DNA of 64,000 nt from positions 6,112,683-6,176,682 of the forward strand of contig JAAOOA010000060.1 of NCBI GenBank assembly GCA_012861695.1, in the 5' to 3' direction. A model generated the notes under the pieces. That model was not told where the DNA came from. It ran no database searches and saw only the letters and a program-made list of their open reading frames with translations. Each line of letters begins with the position of its first letter. Positions within the stretch are counted from its first letter, which is position 1. This DNA is from Trematomus loennbergii (lineage: Eukaryota > Chordata > Actinopteri > Perciformes > Nototheniidae). This document shows positions 9,510-20,669 of this stretch, piece after piece. Made by a program: the position numbers and the translations under genes.

Positions 9510-11219
9510 CAGGGTTCGTACGGTCATTGAAAACCTGGAAAAGTCATTGAAATTCAAAATGCAAATTCCAGGCCCTGGAAAAGTTATGTAAAACAATATT
9601 TTTCCCAAAGTTTTGGAAAAGTCATGGAAATGTAACTAAAGTTGCGTCAAATATAATTTACATTTTATCTAATCGCCGAAATAATCTGCGGTCGCGAGCT
9701 GTTATGTGCCATCATGACACGCATGGTGTTATTTTTTAATATATGAAGCGCGAGCTGTGTGCTCGAGTTCCTGCCTGTCGGGCCGGCTGAACTCTGCTGC
9801 TCCGGGATGAGGGTCAGCTACATTATCTACGGTGCGTTCGTTAACAGTAACTGTGCGGAGTCACTGTGGCACAGACTGCACCGCTGGTGAACAGCTGTTA
9901 GAACGGGGTGTTCAGGTGTTCAGAGCAGAGCGTGATGTGAACTGAAAAGTCTTTCTGTCGCAATATTATTTAAGGAATCGTTGAGCTAGCTAGCTAGTAT
10001 ACATTGTCACTATCTGCTAACGTTAACTTTAGCCTTCGTTTTCTAATAGTTTTTTTCATATGCTATAAACAGAGGTGGTTTAAGTATATATATTGTACTA
10101 GAGTAAAAGTAGAAGTACTCAGATCTTGTACTTAATAAAAATAGAAGTACTCAGATCTTGTACTTGAGTAAAAGTAGAAGTGCAGGTCTTGTACTTCAGT
10201 AAAAGTAGAAGTACCAGAGTGTAGGAATACTCTGTTTCAGTAAAAGTCCTGCATTCAAAATATTCCTCAAGTAAAAGTAGAAAAGTATTATCATCAAAAT
10301 ATAGTTAAAGTAGCGACAGTAAAAGTAGTCATTGTGCAGATTGGTCCATTTCAGAATAATATATATGATGTGTTTTATAATGATTGATCATTAAAGTGTT
10401 CTCAAAGCTGGTAAAGGTGCAGCGAGTTTGAATTACTTGTATACTGCAGGGTAGCTTGTGAATTTACTCCAGGTGGAACTAAAGTCTGATTTAAGAGATG
10501 ATTATATTTCACATCATTCATCCAGATCTGTAAAGTAATTAAAGGTATTAAATACATGTAGTGGAGTGAAAGTACACCATGTACCTCTGAACTGTGGTGG
10601 AGTAGAAGAACAAAGTAGCAAAACATTGAAATACTTAAATAAAGTACAAGTATCTCAAAATTGTACCCACGTATAGTACGTGTTGAGTTTATGAACTTAG
10701 ATACTTTACACCACTGGCTATACAGATAGAAAGACTAAGCCTTGCACAGAGGCATGAAAATACATTTTCAAAATGCTCAACAGTGCTGCCAAAATTAAAA
10801 CTGACTGCTACACAATTAAAATAAATGCTTTTATATATTTCTATTAGATGTGACTCTTTGGCGTTTCTGTTATTATTACCACTGCTGCTTTAGTTGTTCT
10901 GACTGCTAAAATCATCTGTTATTCCTAATTTTAAAGCCGATATTCCGTGGGGTCGGGGGGGGGCTCGGATCCTTGTCACCTTATTCATACCTGATGAGTT
11001 TGCATCCCTGACTACAGTTGCTTTAGCGTGTAGAAGCTAGTAAGCCTACTATTTGATTTGTTTTAGATAGGCACAACATGTTTCATATGTAGACCTTATT
11101 TTCCGGTTCCATGTTAAAATAAACAATTTTCAGTGGTAATCTTTTTTGGTCATGGAAAATTAGGTAAAGGTCATTGAGAAGTCATTGAAAATCATTGGTG
11201 AAAAAGTGTATGAACCCTG
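9510..11219. mobile_element. TIR element (hAT-like), CAGGGTTCGTACG... GTATGAACCCTG
   Basis: The start CAGGGTTCGTACGGTCATTG is mirrored by AAAAAGTGTATGAACCCTG at the end, and GGTTCA flanks both sides (9504-9509 and 11220-11225). CTGGAAAAGTCATTG-type subterminal motifs recur. It contains a complete second element at 10070-10716. No transposase frame is left. Confidence 0.75.
10070..10716. mobile_element. Nested hAT MITE, AAAGTAGAAGTACTC type
   Basis: It begins CAGAGGTGGTTTAAGTA and ends TACTTTACACCACTG and has near-perfect 8-bp TSDs (GCTATAAA at 10062-10069, GCTATACA at 10717-10724). The subterminal region repeats AGTAAAAGTAGAAGTACTC several times, typical of hAT transposase-binding arrays. 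Fragments of the same family lie at 19275-19515 and 37255-37402. Confidence 0.9.
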
Positions 11220-11225
11220 GGTTCA

Positions 11226-12104
11226 AATGAGTTGAGTTTAATTAAATAGCGTGGTGATACAACAAGCAGAGGGTAAGAAGAGAGACAGAGCAGCTGTTGC
11301 CTCGCCGGGGTGAAGGGAAGGTGAAGACTAGTCCCGAGACAACGCTCGTCAGCTGGTTATATCCCCTCCGTTGGCTCCTCCTCAAGGGCCAGTTTGCGTT
11401 GCTGGGGGAGGTCTTCAATGTCCGTTATCGAGCATAACAGAGGATTCAGACGTTGTACATTCATTGCATAACTCCACACACCTCTTCTCCTCATACTCTC
11501 TTTCATGACGTTTTATTTAATGCATTATAACGGCTGTAAATAGTCTCTTTAGTAATACCTGAAGTACTTTTCAGCAGTTATCATTTACGGCAGTTATCAT
11601 TTACTGTAGTCCCGGAAGTCGTCATATCTACCTACTTCTGTCAACAAAAACGTATTAAAATAAACTGTACCTTCATTTAATATTCAGCAATTATAATATC
11701 TCGACTGGTGTAGTGTTAAGATCAGTAGGTTTTGGTGTGCAACACTCCGTGTCATTTTCACTTTACATTCACATTTCTAGAAAACGTAATATTAGCCACA
11801 TGCTAAATGCTAACCGGAGATGAAAGATTTTCAGAATAAAAGCTTGGCATTGAGATTTTACGAGAACTTCAGTTTTTTTCAGGATAAAACATCTTTTAAA
11901 CTGACGGTATGTTTTAGACTAAATTATGCTATAAAACATTGATTTTAATTTCTAACACAAGCCAGTAGTTATCTCAAAAGGAACCCTATATATTATATTC
12001 GCTATAATACCGGCCTGTCGCATATAACCCAGTTTATTATATGGTTACTCTCTATGGAAATGTAATCATTAAGTTGACACAACAAATTGATTTAAACACG
12101 ATTT
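11226..12104. other. No gene recognised
   Basis: Nothing with coding, splice or terminal-repeat support was found in this stretch. Confidence 0.45.
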
Positions 12105-12520
12105 TTTCAGGGTTGAGCGAGCAGGTAAGACACAATTGCAGGACAGACAATGGTTAAAACTGAAAAATGTTCTTTATTTCAAGGCTAACACATGAAAACA
12201 TTAAACAGAACTCACTTCCTTATAAATTGACAGGCAAAGAAAAAACAGAACCTTGCGAAAGACTTTCAAGAATCCCACAACGACCTACAGAAAACCAGAA
12301 CTTAAATACATGCAAAACTAATCAGAGGACAAGACACAGCTGGGCAGGAGAAACACAATACACCAGGTGAACAGAATCAGTACACAGACAGGAGGGAAAA
12401 CACAGAGACAGAAGGCAACCACAGACAAAAGACAGGGGTGTTTTATTATTTCACCTTTCAAAATAAAACACAGAATATCACAGACAGATCGAGACAGATT
12501 TACTGTCTTTTTAAGCGTTT
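12105..12520 (-). mobile_element. LTR-like sequence
   Basis: Read on the minus strand the composition matches fish gypsy/ERV LTRs: a CCCAGCTGTGTCTTGTCCTC-like upstream part and an AATAAA (about 12172-12177) followed by T-rich sequence and TGTCTTACCTGCTCG. No TG...CA edges or TSD could be fixed and no internal coding region adjoins it, so a decayed solo LTR is the best guess. Confidence 0.4.
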
Positions 12521-13068
12521 GTTTTGCTGTAAAGCAAAGGTTGGATCTGCAACGTTAGCAAGATAACTAATAACTTAATATTATGGCAGCACTGATCAAG
12601 GTTTGCTTTTATGTCCACATTTAATAAAATGGATTAAATAGGATAGAGGTGATTTTACCAAATATTCCAGGCAACATGCAGAGATGAGTTTCCAAGAGGT
12701 CACTGTTGGACAGCTTTACAAACCACCATTAGTTTGAAGTCTCTGGGGACAAGAGTTGAACGTCCTTTCTCTACCAGCACCAGCTGCTCAGAGAACAACA
12801 TGCAGTGAATATGTATGTGTTCCTGTGAAGGTGTTTCTGAATGCGCATTTCAGCTGAATTGTGTAGATATGTGGGTGTATATGTGAATATTGCTTACGGG
12901 TTTGTGTAAACTAGGTGTGCACACATGTTGTTCCCACAAATGCAAACTTTAGAAAATGTAGTCTCTACACAAAGCAGAATACACTTTTGCCCTATGGAAT
13001 CCTCGGAGGATGGCTATGCTGGTTAGTGATTATTTCTGTCCAACACCAGAGGAACATATCTCTGCAAC

Positions 13069-13237
13069 TAGGGATGCTCCGATCGATCGGTCACCGATCG
13101 AGATCTGCCGATACTCACTCTCTACCGATCGATCGGTGCTCTCTAAACATGCCGATCGCGAGAGCCGATCGCATGACGTAAAATACATGACACTTTTCTC
13201 TGTGCGCGGCAAAACAAGCTCGCCAAAACCACTCGTT
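13069..13237 (+). mobile_element. hAT left-end fragment
   Basis: TAGGGATGCTCCGATCGATC followed by repeated CCGATCGATCGG motifs is a terminus I recognise from fish hAT elements. The rest is absent: at about 13238 the piggyBac-like copy begins. Confidence 0.6.
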
Positions 13238-14115
13238 TTGCATCAGCTGGAGACACAGAATCTGGGGGTGCCCACCTCAACACTCAGTGATAAACATTTG
13301 CGACGCTATAAACGAAAGCGTACATCATAACATGTGGAGCTAGGTAGCTAGAAACGCTAACATGGCTTACCTTGGTCAAAACTGGTCTTCAATGGCATTA
13401 AAACGATAAAAGAACGATGCTGCAGTTAATCCATAGGTTAATCCAATGTGTCTGTGTCCTCTTTGAAATGATTTCTGATAATCCATAAGCAATAAAACTG
13501 CTTTTTCGTTTCCAAATGTCAGAGCTAGAGATAGGTCCACTCTGCTGCAAAATTACATGCGCGCAGCCCCCACCTTTTCTCTTCACAACGTGTGTGTGTG
13601 GGGGCCTCCCCCTTCGATTCTATTGGCTCTAACGGTCAGAAAGAGGTGTCAACCATCAAAATCGACCAAGGGGGGCCAGAGATATGGAAATAAAACCATT
13701 TTCACCCAAATCACCTCAGAGGTGGAGTGGTTTTGGCTAAACCTCTCTAAAAAGGTCAAATGTCACTTGTTTTGCAACAATCTTGTTAGATGGTACTTAT
13801 ATGTTGTACTTTGGATTCCTAAAGCTTTTAGTCTACTAACCCATCATCCAAGGGTAGTTTTCACTATCTGTAAAAAAGAATTTTTGGACGGACACTATAA
13901 TTTACAGTTTTTTACTATGTAAAATCTGAATTTTCTTTAAAATAAAAAACATCTATATTGATTCTGACACTTCTACATCCAACTCACAGATGTAACCTTG
14001 CTTTGATAAAAGAAATTATTCATATAACCCTTTTAGAAGTTAAGTTGTAGTCATTTGTTTTGGGCATGTCATTTTCGAACCTGAAACATGAAAAACAGGC
14101 TTGGTGCTTAACAGG
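13238..14115 (+). mobile_element. piggyBac-like nonautonomous element, copy A (left-truncated)
   Basis: From about 13238 this stretch is nearly identical to copy B (27079-27949), ending GCTTAACAGG followed by TTAA (14116-14119). The left part with the GC palindrome is missing, replaced by the hAT fragment at 13069. It has no transposase. TTAA target and CCTGTTA tips support a piggyBac-like assignment. Confidence 0.8.
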
Positions 14116-14169
14116 TTAACAGACGTCGTTTAAAAGTGACATTTGAGTAGACGAGGATATCCCAATCCT

Positions 14170-14310
14170 AATTTGACAACTCTTCTGTCCTCGCATCTCC
14201 TCCTCCCGTCTCTCGCTCGCGTCTTACGGGGGCGGAGCTAAAACGCAAGGAAGAGACGCGAGTGAGGGAAAGGAGGTGAAATAATCAATTGGGATGAACC
14301 TCCTAGCCGT
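14170..14310. repeat. Decayed repeat sharing CGCAAG...GACGCGAGTGAGGGA motifs
   Basis: The phrases GACGCGAGTGAGGGA and ATTGGGATGAACCTCC recall 60260-60300 and 38750-38770 (GACGCAAGTGAGGGA, ATTGGGATGAACCT), so a dispersed family lies here, but I could not fix its ends. Confidence 0.4.
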
Positions 14311-14375
14311 TTCTCAAAGTTGAGGACGCTTCCTTGGTAGGACATGTCCTTCCGAGTCAGGTCCTTCAGAGTAAG
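14311..14375 (+). mobile_element. Fragment of the GTTTCTCAATGTCGAG family
   Basis: GCCGTTTCTCAAAGTTGAGG followed by CTTCCTTGGTAGGACATGTC matches the left end of the element at 60335-60722. Only the left end survives. Confidence 0.65.
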
Positions 14376-14401
14376 AATATATATTCTTATTACTTGAAGA
14401 A

Positions 14402-14903
14402 TAATTTTAAAGTGACACAAAGACATTGGATTAACCTTGAGCAGCGTTTTTATTCCCTTGAACACAACTTTTGATCACAAAACAGCAAAGTTAAGATGTA
14501 ATTATTGTTATGATTTTAAAAACGGATGTTGTTTTCTTGCTCTGTTCTGTCTGCTAGCTCAGTGAGTTCGGGCCGTGCAGTGATGAGACTTATACCAATG
14601 GAATCTGTGGAATCTCAGCTTTCAGATGATATGTTGTTTGTGCAGATAATATAAAAATATAAAATATTGTTTTTGCTCGTTATGACCGGAAGTAGCATTA
14701 GCCCGTTTTCGCTAAGGGCTCATTCTTGTGAGAGTTGTGTTTGGTTCGGTAAAAATGGTTCGTATCGTCAGTTAGCTGAGTTTCTTCCCGTTAGGTGGGT
14801 ATGACACATTCATAGTTTGTTAAATGTTAAGAAGCCCTGAGACACCGTTTCGTGAAAAAAAAGCCCGTAGCCCCCGCCGGCGGGGGCTATGGGGCTTAAC
14901 AGG
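14402..14903 (-). mobile_element. piggyBac-like nonautonomous element, copy C (other end)
   Basis: In reverse orientation this matches the left part of copy B. It ends with TTAACAGG next to TTAA (14904-14907). Close to the tip is the palindrome AGCCCCCGCCGGCGGGGGCT (about 14868-14887). Its inner boundary is about 14402. Confidence 0.75.
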
Positions 14904-14907
14904 TTAA

Positions 14908-15396
14908 TGATGACATGTGCACAGCTGTATCCCCTGTCACCGGGCTTAACTGAATAACCCTTTAGAACCGGCCCATTTGTTTTTAAATATTTATTTAAAT
15001 GAATGAATCTTTCTCTTGTTAGTCAAGGAATTCAATGTATGATGGTTGATCCTGCTTTTGTGTTCCGTTTTTGTATAAAATGTACATTTAAATACAAAAT
15101 CCTTTACCCTGAAAATGTGTTTCCTGTAGATCTCCACAATCACCACAAACCCACATTCATGACTGTGCATTTTAAATAATTTAACTACTGAATATTTTAA
15201 CACAAAACAATAAAATAATTGTTATCAATCAAGATCTAGCCATTTATGAAATAGCTTTCTTAATATCTATGTTTTATTGACGTTCAAGATCATTAAACAT
15301 ACCTTTTACAATATCTGCATTATCCAATGACTTGAAAGATGCCAGGCACACCAGCTGGTGCACTAATTGAAGAATAAGGCCTGCATTGCTCCATGG
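14908..15396. other. No gene recognised
   Basis: AT-rich sequence with chance ORFs only. Confidence 0.45.
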
Positions 15397-15404
15397 TATA
15401 AAAG
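15397..15404 (+). promoter_or_regulatory. TATA box of a possible orphan first exon
   Basis: TATAAAAG lies in a GC-balanced context, and about 76 nt downstream (15480) an ATG opens a short frame starting MKIVACALA, which resembles the start of a signal peptide. The frame then runs into LINE-related sequence. It may be a captured promoter and first exon or a chance match. Confidence 0.3.
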
Positions 15405-15588
15405 CTCCAGGTATGGATCGTCTAGTTCGCCAAAGACACGACCAAGACGAGCATACTGAAAGCTCTTGGATTTAAAGATATGAAAATTGTTGCGTGCGCC
15501 CTGGCGACATGGAATCACATCAGACATCTGATGCACCAAGAGCGTTCACAGCGCTGGTGGTGCGCTTGTCCATCAAAAAGCATACCTG

Positions 15589-17095
15589 ATGGCTTCTTCT
15601 GAGACTTATCCATGCATCAGATATCATGGCCCTCCCGCTGCACGCCATCTGAGGGATCGGTGGATTCGCCCTGTCTTTCCGGAGTTGCGGCCTCTGCTGG
15701 GCCCGCTGACAGCTCCTCCTGCCCGACTGACTGCTCCCGGCCCGCGCGGCGTTCAACAGGCACATCTTCGTCCGCTGAGACGCACTACACCTTCGGCCAG
15801 CCCGGAGCGAAAACGTTGCAAGGCTTTGCTAAATGCTAGGTCAATAGCAAACAAGACGTTCCTGTTAAATGACTTCTTCACCTCTCGTGAACTGGATTTT
15901 ATGTTTCTGACGGAGACCTGGGTCCACGCTGGCGAGTATACACCGTTCTCTGAACTTCTTCCTCCGACAAACTGCACCTCAGACAGCATTCCCTCTCGCT
16001 TTCTCAGAGATGTTTTCGAATCAGTTGGAGCAAGTATTTTATTACTTATAAACACCTCTCTTGGCTCAGGATGTGTCCTCCTAGCTGCCTTCAAACATGC
16101 CGTGGTCCAGCCACTACTTAAAAAGAAAAATCTCGACCCCTCCATTCTCGCAAATTTTAGGCCCATCTCCCAGCTACCTTTTTTATCTAAAGTCCTGGAG
16201 CGAGTAGTCTACGCCCAGCTGCAGTCTTTTTTAACCATGCATGGCATCCATGAAAATTTCAGTCCGGCTTCAAACCCATGCACAGTACTGAAACAGCCCT
16301 TTTAAGAGTTTTTAATGATCTGCTCCTAGCCGCCGACTCAGGTAGCCCAGCTGTCCTGGTGCTGTTAGACCTGACAGCTGCCTTTGACACTGTGGACCAT
16401 AGCATCCTGTTGTCGCGGCTCGAACAGTCCGCAGGCATCACAGGCTCTGCCCTTGCATGGTTCATGTCCTACCTGACAGACCGTAGCTTCTCAGTGCAGC
16501 TAGGTACCTTCTCCTCTGCTAAAGCCCCTCTTACCTGTGGGGTTCCCCAATGCTCGATTCTGGGCCCCATCCTTTTTCTGCTGTACATACTGCCCCTAGG
16601 TTCAATTCTCACAAAACACAACATCCCCTTCCATTGTTACGCCGATGATGTACAGATCTATCTGCCTCTCAATTCAAATGTCAACTCATTACAGCTATTG
16701 ATGGACTGCTTAAGAGAGATAAAATCCTGGCTGAGCCAACATTTCCTCAACCTCAACGAGAGCAAGACCGAGGTCATCTTTTTTGGACCCCAACCTCCAG
16801 CCACCCCGGTTGAAATTCTGGGCTCCCTCAATAAAAACATCCTCCCCTCTGTCACGAACCTTGGAGTGACCTTCAATAGCGCTTTTAAATTTGATAAGCA
16901 GGTCAGCACCGTAGTCAAGACCTGCTTTTTTAAAATACAACTATTGGCCAAGACCAAGTCGTTTTTATCTTTTAAAGACCTAGAAAGGGTTATTAACGCC
17001 TTTGTTACCTCCAGACTGGATTACTGCAACGCTCTGTATGTGGGTATGGACCAGGAGTCAATTAGACGCCTGCAGCTAGTCCAAAACTACGGAGC
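15589..17095 (+). pseudogene. L2-clade LINE, 5' half (endonuclease remnant and reverse transcriptase)
   Basis: The first frame (from 15589) starts with a proline/arginine-rich segment, then the N-terminal part of an apurinic-type endonuclease (LLNARSIANKTFLLNDFF, FLTETW). It then jumps directly to the region before the reverse transcriptase (DSIPSRFLRDVFESVG), so most of the endonuclease is deleted in frame. Near 16265 a one-base shift moves to the second frame (16278 on), which holds RT motifs LLDLTAAFDTVDH, CGVPQCSILGPILF and YADDVQIY. The conserved Gly after PQ in the CGVPQGS motif is Cys here. The frame stops abruptly at 17095, where the 15.8-kb insertion begins; the same ORF resumes at 32869. 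Confidence 0.9.
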
Positions 17096-17161
17096 CCTGG
17101 TGGGTTCATAGAGAGAAAAATAAATAAACGAGGCCACGCTTTATTAACTCATGCGCACGAG
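17096..17161 (+). repeat. Left terminal inverted repeat of the 15.8-kb insertion
   Basis: Compared with the reverse complement of 32803-32868, the first 45 positions differ at about three sites, including one gap. It contains AACGAGGCCACG and the near-palindrome CTCATGCGCACGAG (17149-17162). Confidence 0.85.
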
Positions 17162-17483
17162 TTAATAAAGCGTTACATTACAGAATTCTGGCAGTGCACG
17201 TCATTCATTCGAGCAGTGACGTGCAGTGAGGTTCATGGCTGGTGAGACACTGACTCACTGAGTTATAACAGGAGCTAGCACAGCAAATCAGAGAATAGAG
17301 AGCTGGTGGGGAGTGATGAGAAAGGAAGGGGTTCAATACTGGATCCAGCAACTGGGAGAACTCAAGGATGAAGGGCTCTTCACCGGTGATTTTCTGGACA
17401 AAGCACTTGTCCAGTTGTGCTTCATGGCAATCATTCAGGTAAAACAATATGACGTTGATCTGACAATTGTTAGCTGCAGTTAA

Positions 17484-17865
17484 AGGTGGGGTAGGTAAGT
17501 TTGAGAAACCGGCTCGAGATACACTTTTTGTTATATTCCATGGAATGCTCTTAACATCCCGATAGCAATGAATATCTTAAGTGCTTTGACAAAAAAATCC
17601 ATAAAAAAATGTCATCTGTGGAAGCCGTAATACTGTAAAAAGTACGACCAATCATTTTAGCCGGCCCGGCTAAAATAACTGGATGGCCTACCTGCCTGTC
17701 AGCCTTCCATCTGTGCACAAACTTATCTCGTGCCCTCATTGGTCATGTGCGCGTTCGTGTGTGTTGGAGGAGGGGCTCTATAAGGAAGTGGCAGATTTTC
17801 TCCGGTTGTGTATTTTCAAATTCTAGCGATCTCGAGCCGGTTTCTCAAACTTACCTACCCCACCT
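17484..17865. mobile_element. TTAA-flanked MITE, copy 2 (perfect 37-bp TIRs)
   Basis: The termini AGGTGGGGTAGGTAAGTTTG and their continuation to GGCTCGAGAT are mirrored exactly over 37 bp at the right end, and TTAA flanks both sides (17480-17483, 17866-17869). The interior matches copy 1 (2308-2678). It sits in the intron of the integrase-like gene. Confidence 0.9.
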
Positions 17866-17869
17866 TTAA

Positions 17870-18890
17870 ACAGAGACCATAACCATGTAAATTATACAAA
17901 TATCGGGAAATAGTAAAAGTAGGGCACAGACTTAAAAACCACAGGATTTATTATGAGAGTCAATCATGTTGTATGCATCCATCCACATACTTTTACGCAC
18001 TGATAGGCAGCAATGATCTGCCAAATACACCCACTGTAGAACAACCTTTAAAATCAACCTGACATAAATTCATCATCAAGATGAACCTACGTTGAACACA
18101 CAGTCTGCCCAACATTCGTAACGAGTCATACAACAGTTTTACGAAAAACCGCACTACGTTTTCTGACAACTTGCCAGACAATCATAGCCTACCAATGTCC
18201 AATGTTAATGCATAGACATGATTAACTTGTATATAAATATATAGACATTGGCAAAAAAAATTGATAACGTATATTTACAGCTGGCATATAGGCCTTTTTT
18301 ATTTAGGGGATAGCTAACGGTGTTGTTGAATGAGTTGTGTGAGTCTTTACGCACTTTGGGTATACTTTAATTAAGACGTAGGCCTACTATAGTTGCATGC
18401 ATGTGTACCTATTCATTTAACGTAGGATTTATTATGATGAAGGAATTGACTCAAAGTTATGTTATGTATAGTTTAGTTGTGCTTAATTGTCAGTGTATAG
18501 TACACTTGATAGCTGCATGCATAATGAATGCGTAAGAATATGTGTCTGCGCTAAAAATGCCTCACACAATTAGACCTGTGATTTTGAAGAATGTACCGTG
18601 ATATAACCCATAACGCCAATTATCTGTTAATACGGCTCTATTATAGCGATCACTTTGTGTTTGAATATCTACATCTTGTATTTATCAGATCGCGTACAGC
18701 ATGCCGTGAGGTTCAAATCTAATAATCTCTTGCCAACGCGCAACAAAAAGCCCTGTCCATTGTTCTGAAATAACAGCGCTATGTCGGAGCTATGCTTGAA
18801 TGATGTGTGTGCAGTGGGCAACGAGAGTAGATCAGATAACTTTGTTTTTTGCTATTATTCCATATGGTACATACAATTTATCCCCCTTTC
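17870..18890 (+). other. Remaining intron of the integrase-like gene
   Basis: AT-rich, without a further recognisable element. The polypyrimidine tract and CAG before 18906 form a good acceptor. Confidence 0.5.
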
Positions 18891-19274
18891 CATTTCTTTT
18901 TGCAGGAGGACTTGAATGAGATAAGACACGTTTGGAACGCACATCACATCAGGCCCTCTACAAACGCCAATGTCCCGGCAGGAATACCTAATATCATGTA
19001 TACAGCACCTCATTTGTGGGGTGCAGATGACCTTCTTGTTCCATTCAGTGATGACTTACCCACTTGCAAAGAGAGCTGCAAGTTCCTAACTTCAGTTCCA
19101 TGTGACGAGGACATGTTTGATTTGTGCACAATCATAATGGAAGAATCAGGCATGGGGTTCCCAATGAGTAGGTCACAAGCACTTGACTTATATCTATCGT
19201 TGAGGGATATCATTCGCCCACAAGTATTTGAGGAGGTAACTGCATGAATGTTGCAGTTTTCTTTCTGCTATTGG

Positions 19275-19515
19275 TGGAAGAAGTATCAGATCCTTTACTG
19301 AAGTAAAAACCCTACCAAACTGTGGAAATACTCCACTAAATCCTACATTTAAAACCTTACATAATTAAAAGTATTTAAGTATTATCAGCAAAATGTAAAT
19401 AACAGTATGAAAAGTAAAAGTAGTCACCGTGCAGTAAAATGTTCCCTGTCAGTGTTTTATTATTATATATGTTTCTGGATTAATATTACTGCTGAATTAA
19501 TGTTGCATTTTACTG
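19275..19515 (+). mobile_element. Fragment of the AGTAAAAGT hAT MITE family
   Basis: The run GAAGTATCAGATCCTTTACT then AAAAGTAGTCACCGTGCAGT and later motifs match the element at 10070-10716 (AAAAGTAGTCATTGTGCAG). No right TIR remains. Confidence 0.7.
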
Positions 19516-20236
19516 CTGTTTAAGGCTGTGCTAATTTTAACTCCTTTATATACTTTTGGATAGTTTAGGACAGGCATCCTCAAAGTCCGGACTCCGGTCC
19601 GGATCCGGACCGAACCACAACTGTCTCTGGACTCTGAGCAAATTATACTTTTCATATGTATTATCTGTATTATCTGTGTTATCTGCGAGACATCGCCACA
19701 ACGCAACGAGTCAAAATTCTCCGCTATGTCCACTGCAAACAGCGCTCTGCATGTCAGACTGTTCCACTGTCTGTGTGTGTCTGTCAACGCTATGGTCCAA
19801 TCACATTCAGCATCCCGTCAGCGTTTCCCCCCCCCAACAACAGTCTGCGAATCAGAGGCACAGTAGGGCGGGTCTTCACGGAAAGCGGGTGGGAAAAATG
19901 CGTGTGTGTTTAAAAAAAGACAGAGCGAGAGTTAACAGCTCATCTAGTTGCATCTGTACTGTAGCTAGTAGCCTAGTTTCACCTACCGGGGTGGCATGGG
20001 GTGGCAACTGCCACCCTAAAAATAGGCCTTGCCACCCCAGCTGCCACCCCAGTTGGCAGCTTTGTTTTGAAAGAAAAGTTGTGGCTCATCGGGCATTTAT
20101 GAGAGAAAGTCTCTAATGTCCAAATGCAAGTGAATGCAGCACAAGATGCACGTCTTGTAACCCTCCCCCGGCCCTGGCGCGAGCGTGGAAATATGATTGG
20201 CGATTTCATTTGAACGGTACGGCGCAAAACGAGAAG

Positions 20237-20406
20237 CATTCGGACCCAAGTACTGAAGGAATGAGGTATTTGCGGTCTACAATGACAGAGAAGAGACTGT
20301 CAAGTTTGGCTGTACTCAGCATTGAATCAAAACGCACTAAAGCTGTTGATCTTAATACGTTTGTGAGGCGTTTTGCTGAACAAATGGTAATCGCCATTCA
20401 GCTGTA
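20237..20406 (+). pseudogene. hAT C-terminal dimerisation fragment, ZMYM1-like
   Basis: The frame from the Met at 20261 reads MRYLRSTMTEKRLSSLAVLS then IESKRTKAVDLNTFVRRFAE, the end of a hAT transposase related to ZMYM1-type proteins (TMxxERLxxLAxLSIE motif). It has no catalytic core. The sequence before it contains repeated GCCACCCCAGCTGCC-type units (19985-20060). Confidence 0.65.
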
Positions 20407-20669
20407 ATAGACATGTCAACTTGATGCTCTGCTCACGGATGAGCATACAAAACTGTTAAGATGATGACCTTACGTGTGTAAATATATTGTTTTCTTTGTG
20501 GGGGTCTGCCCCCAAAAACAGTTTTAAGTCCTGAGAAAGTCAAATAAGACGGTGTGTAAAACTACACTGCCCAGCCAAAAAAAAGTAACCACTTTGATTT
20601 AACTAGGCCAGTAGGTAAGGACATTCCACTGGATAATAACTGAAGTATAAAAGAATGCATGACTGAAGT

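Larger units (their letters stand above)
17258..19247 (+). pseudogene. Integrase-core (rve-like) gene, C-terminal exons
   Basis: Exon one (about 17258-17438) encodes STANQRIESWWGVMRKEG followed by WIQQLGELKDEGLFTGDF. It ends at a consensus donor (CAG/GTAAAA). Exon two (18906-19247) follows an acceptor (TTTTTGCAG) and joins in phase, giving IQ/EDLNEIRHVWNAHHIRP, and ends in VFEEVTA and a stop. I recognise this NQRIESWW...HxIRP signature as the end of a multi-copy teleost integrase-core domain family that often resembles retroviral-type integrases. Upstream of 17258 there is an in-frame TGA and then the TIR, so the catalytic N-terminal part is absent. The intron contains a TTAA-flanked MITE. 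Function would have been DNA strand transfer if the domain was once complete; that is inference. Confidence 0.7.

Noticed and set aside
15753..16166. 137-residue minus-strand ORF
   Set aside because: Antisense shadow of the L2 ORF.
19556..20116. 186-residue ORF on the plus strand
   Set aside because: Composition is low-information, it crosses a hAT end and repeated CCACCCC units, and resembles no family.
20566..20640. Possible Tc1-type tip (ACACTGCCCAGCCAAAAAAA)
   Set aside because: Resembles a fish Tc1-like end, but no partner TIR or transposase was found, so it is not listed as a feature.
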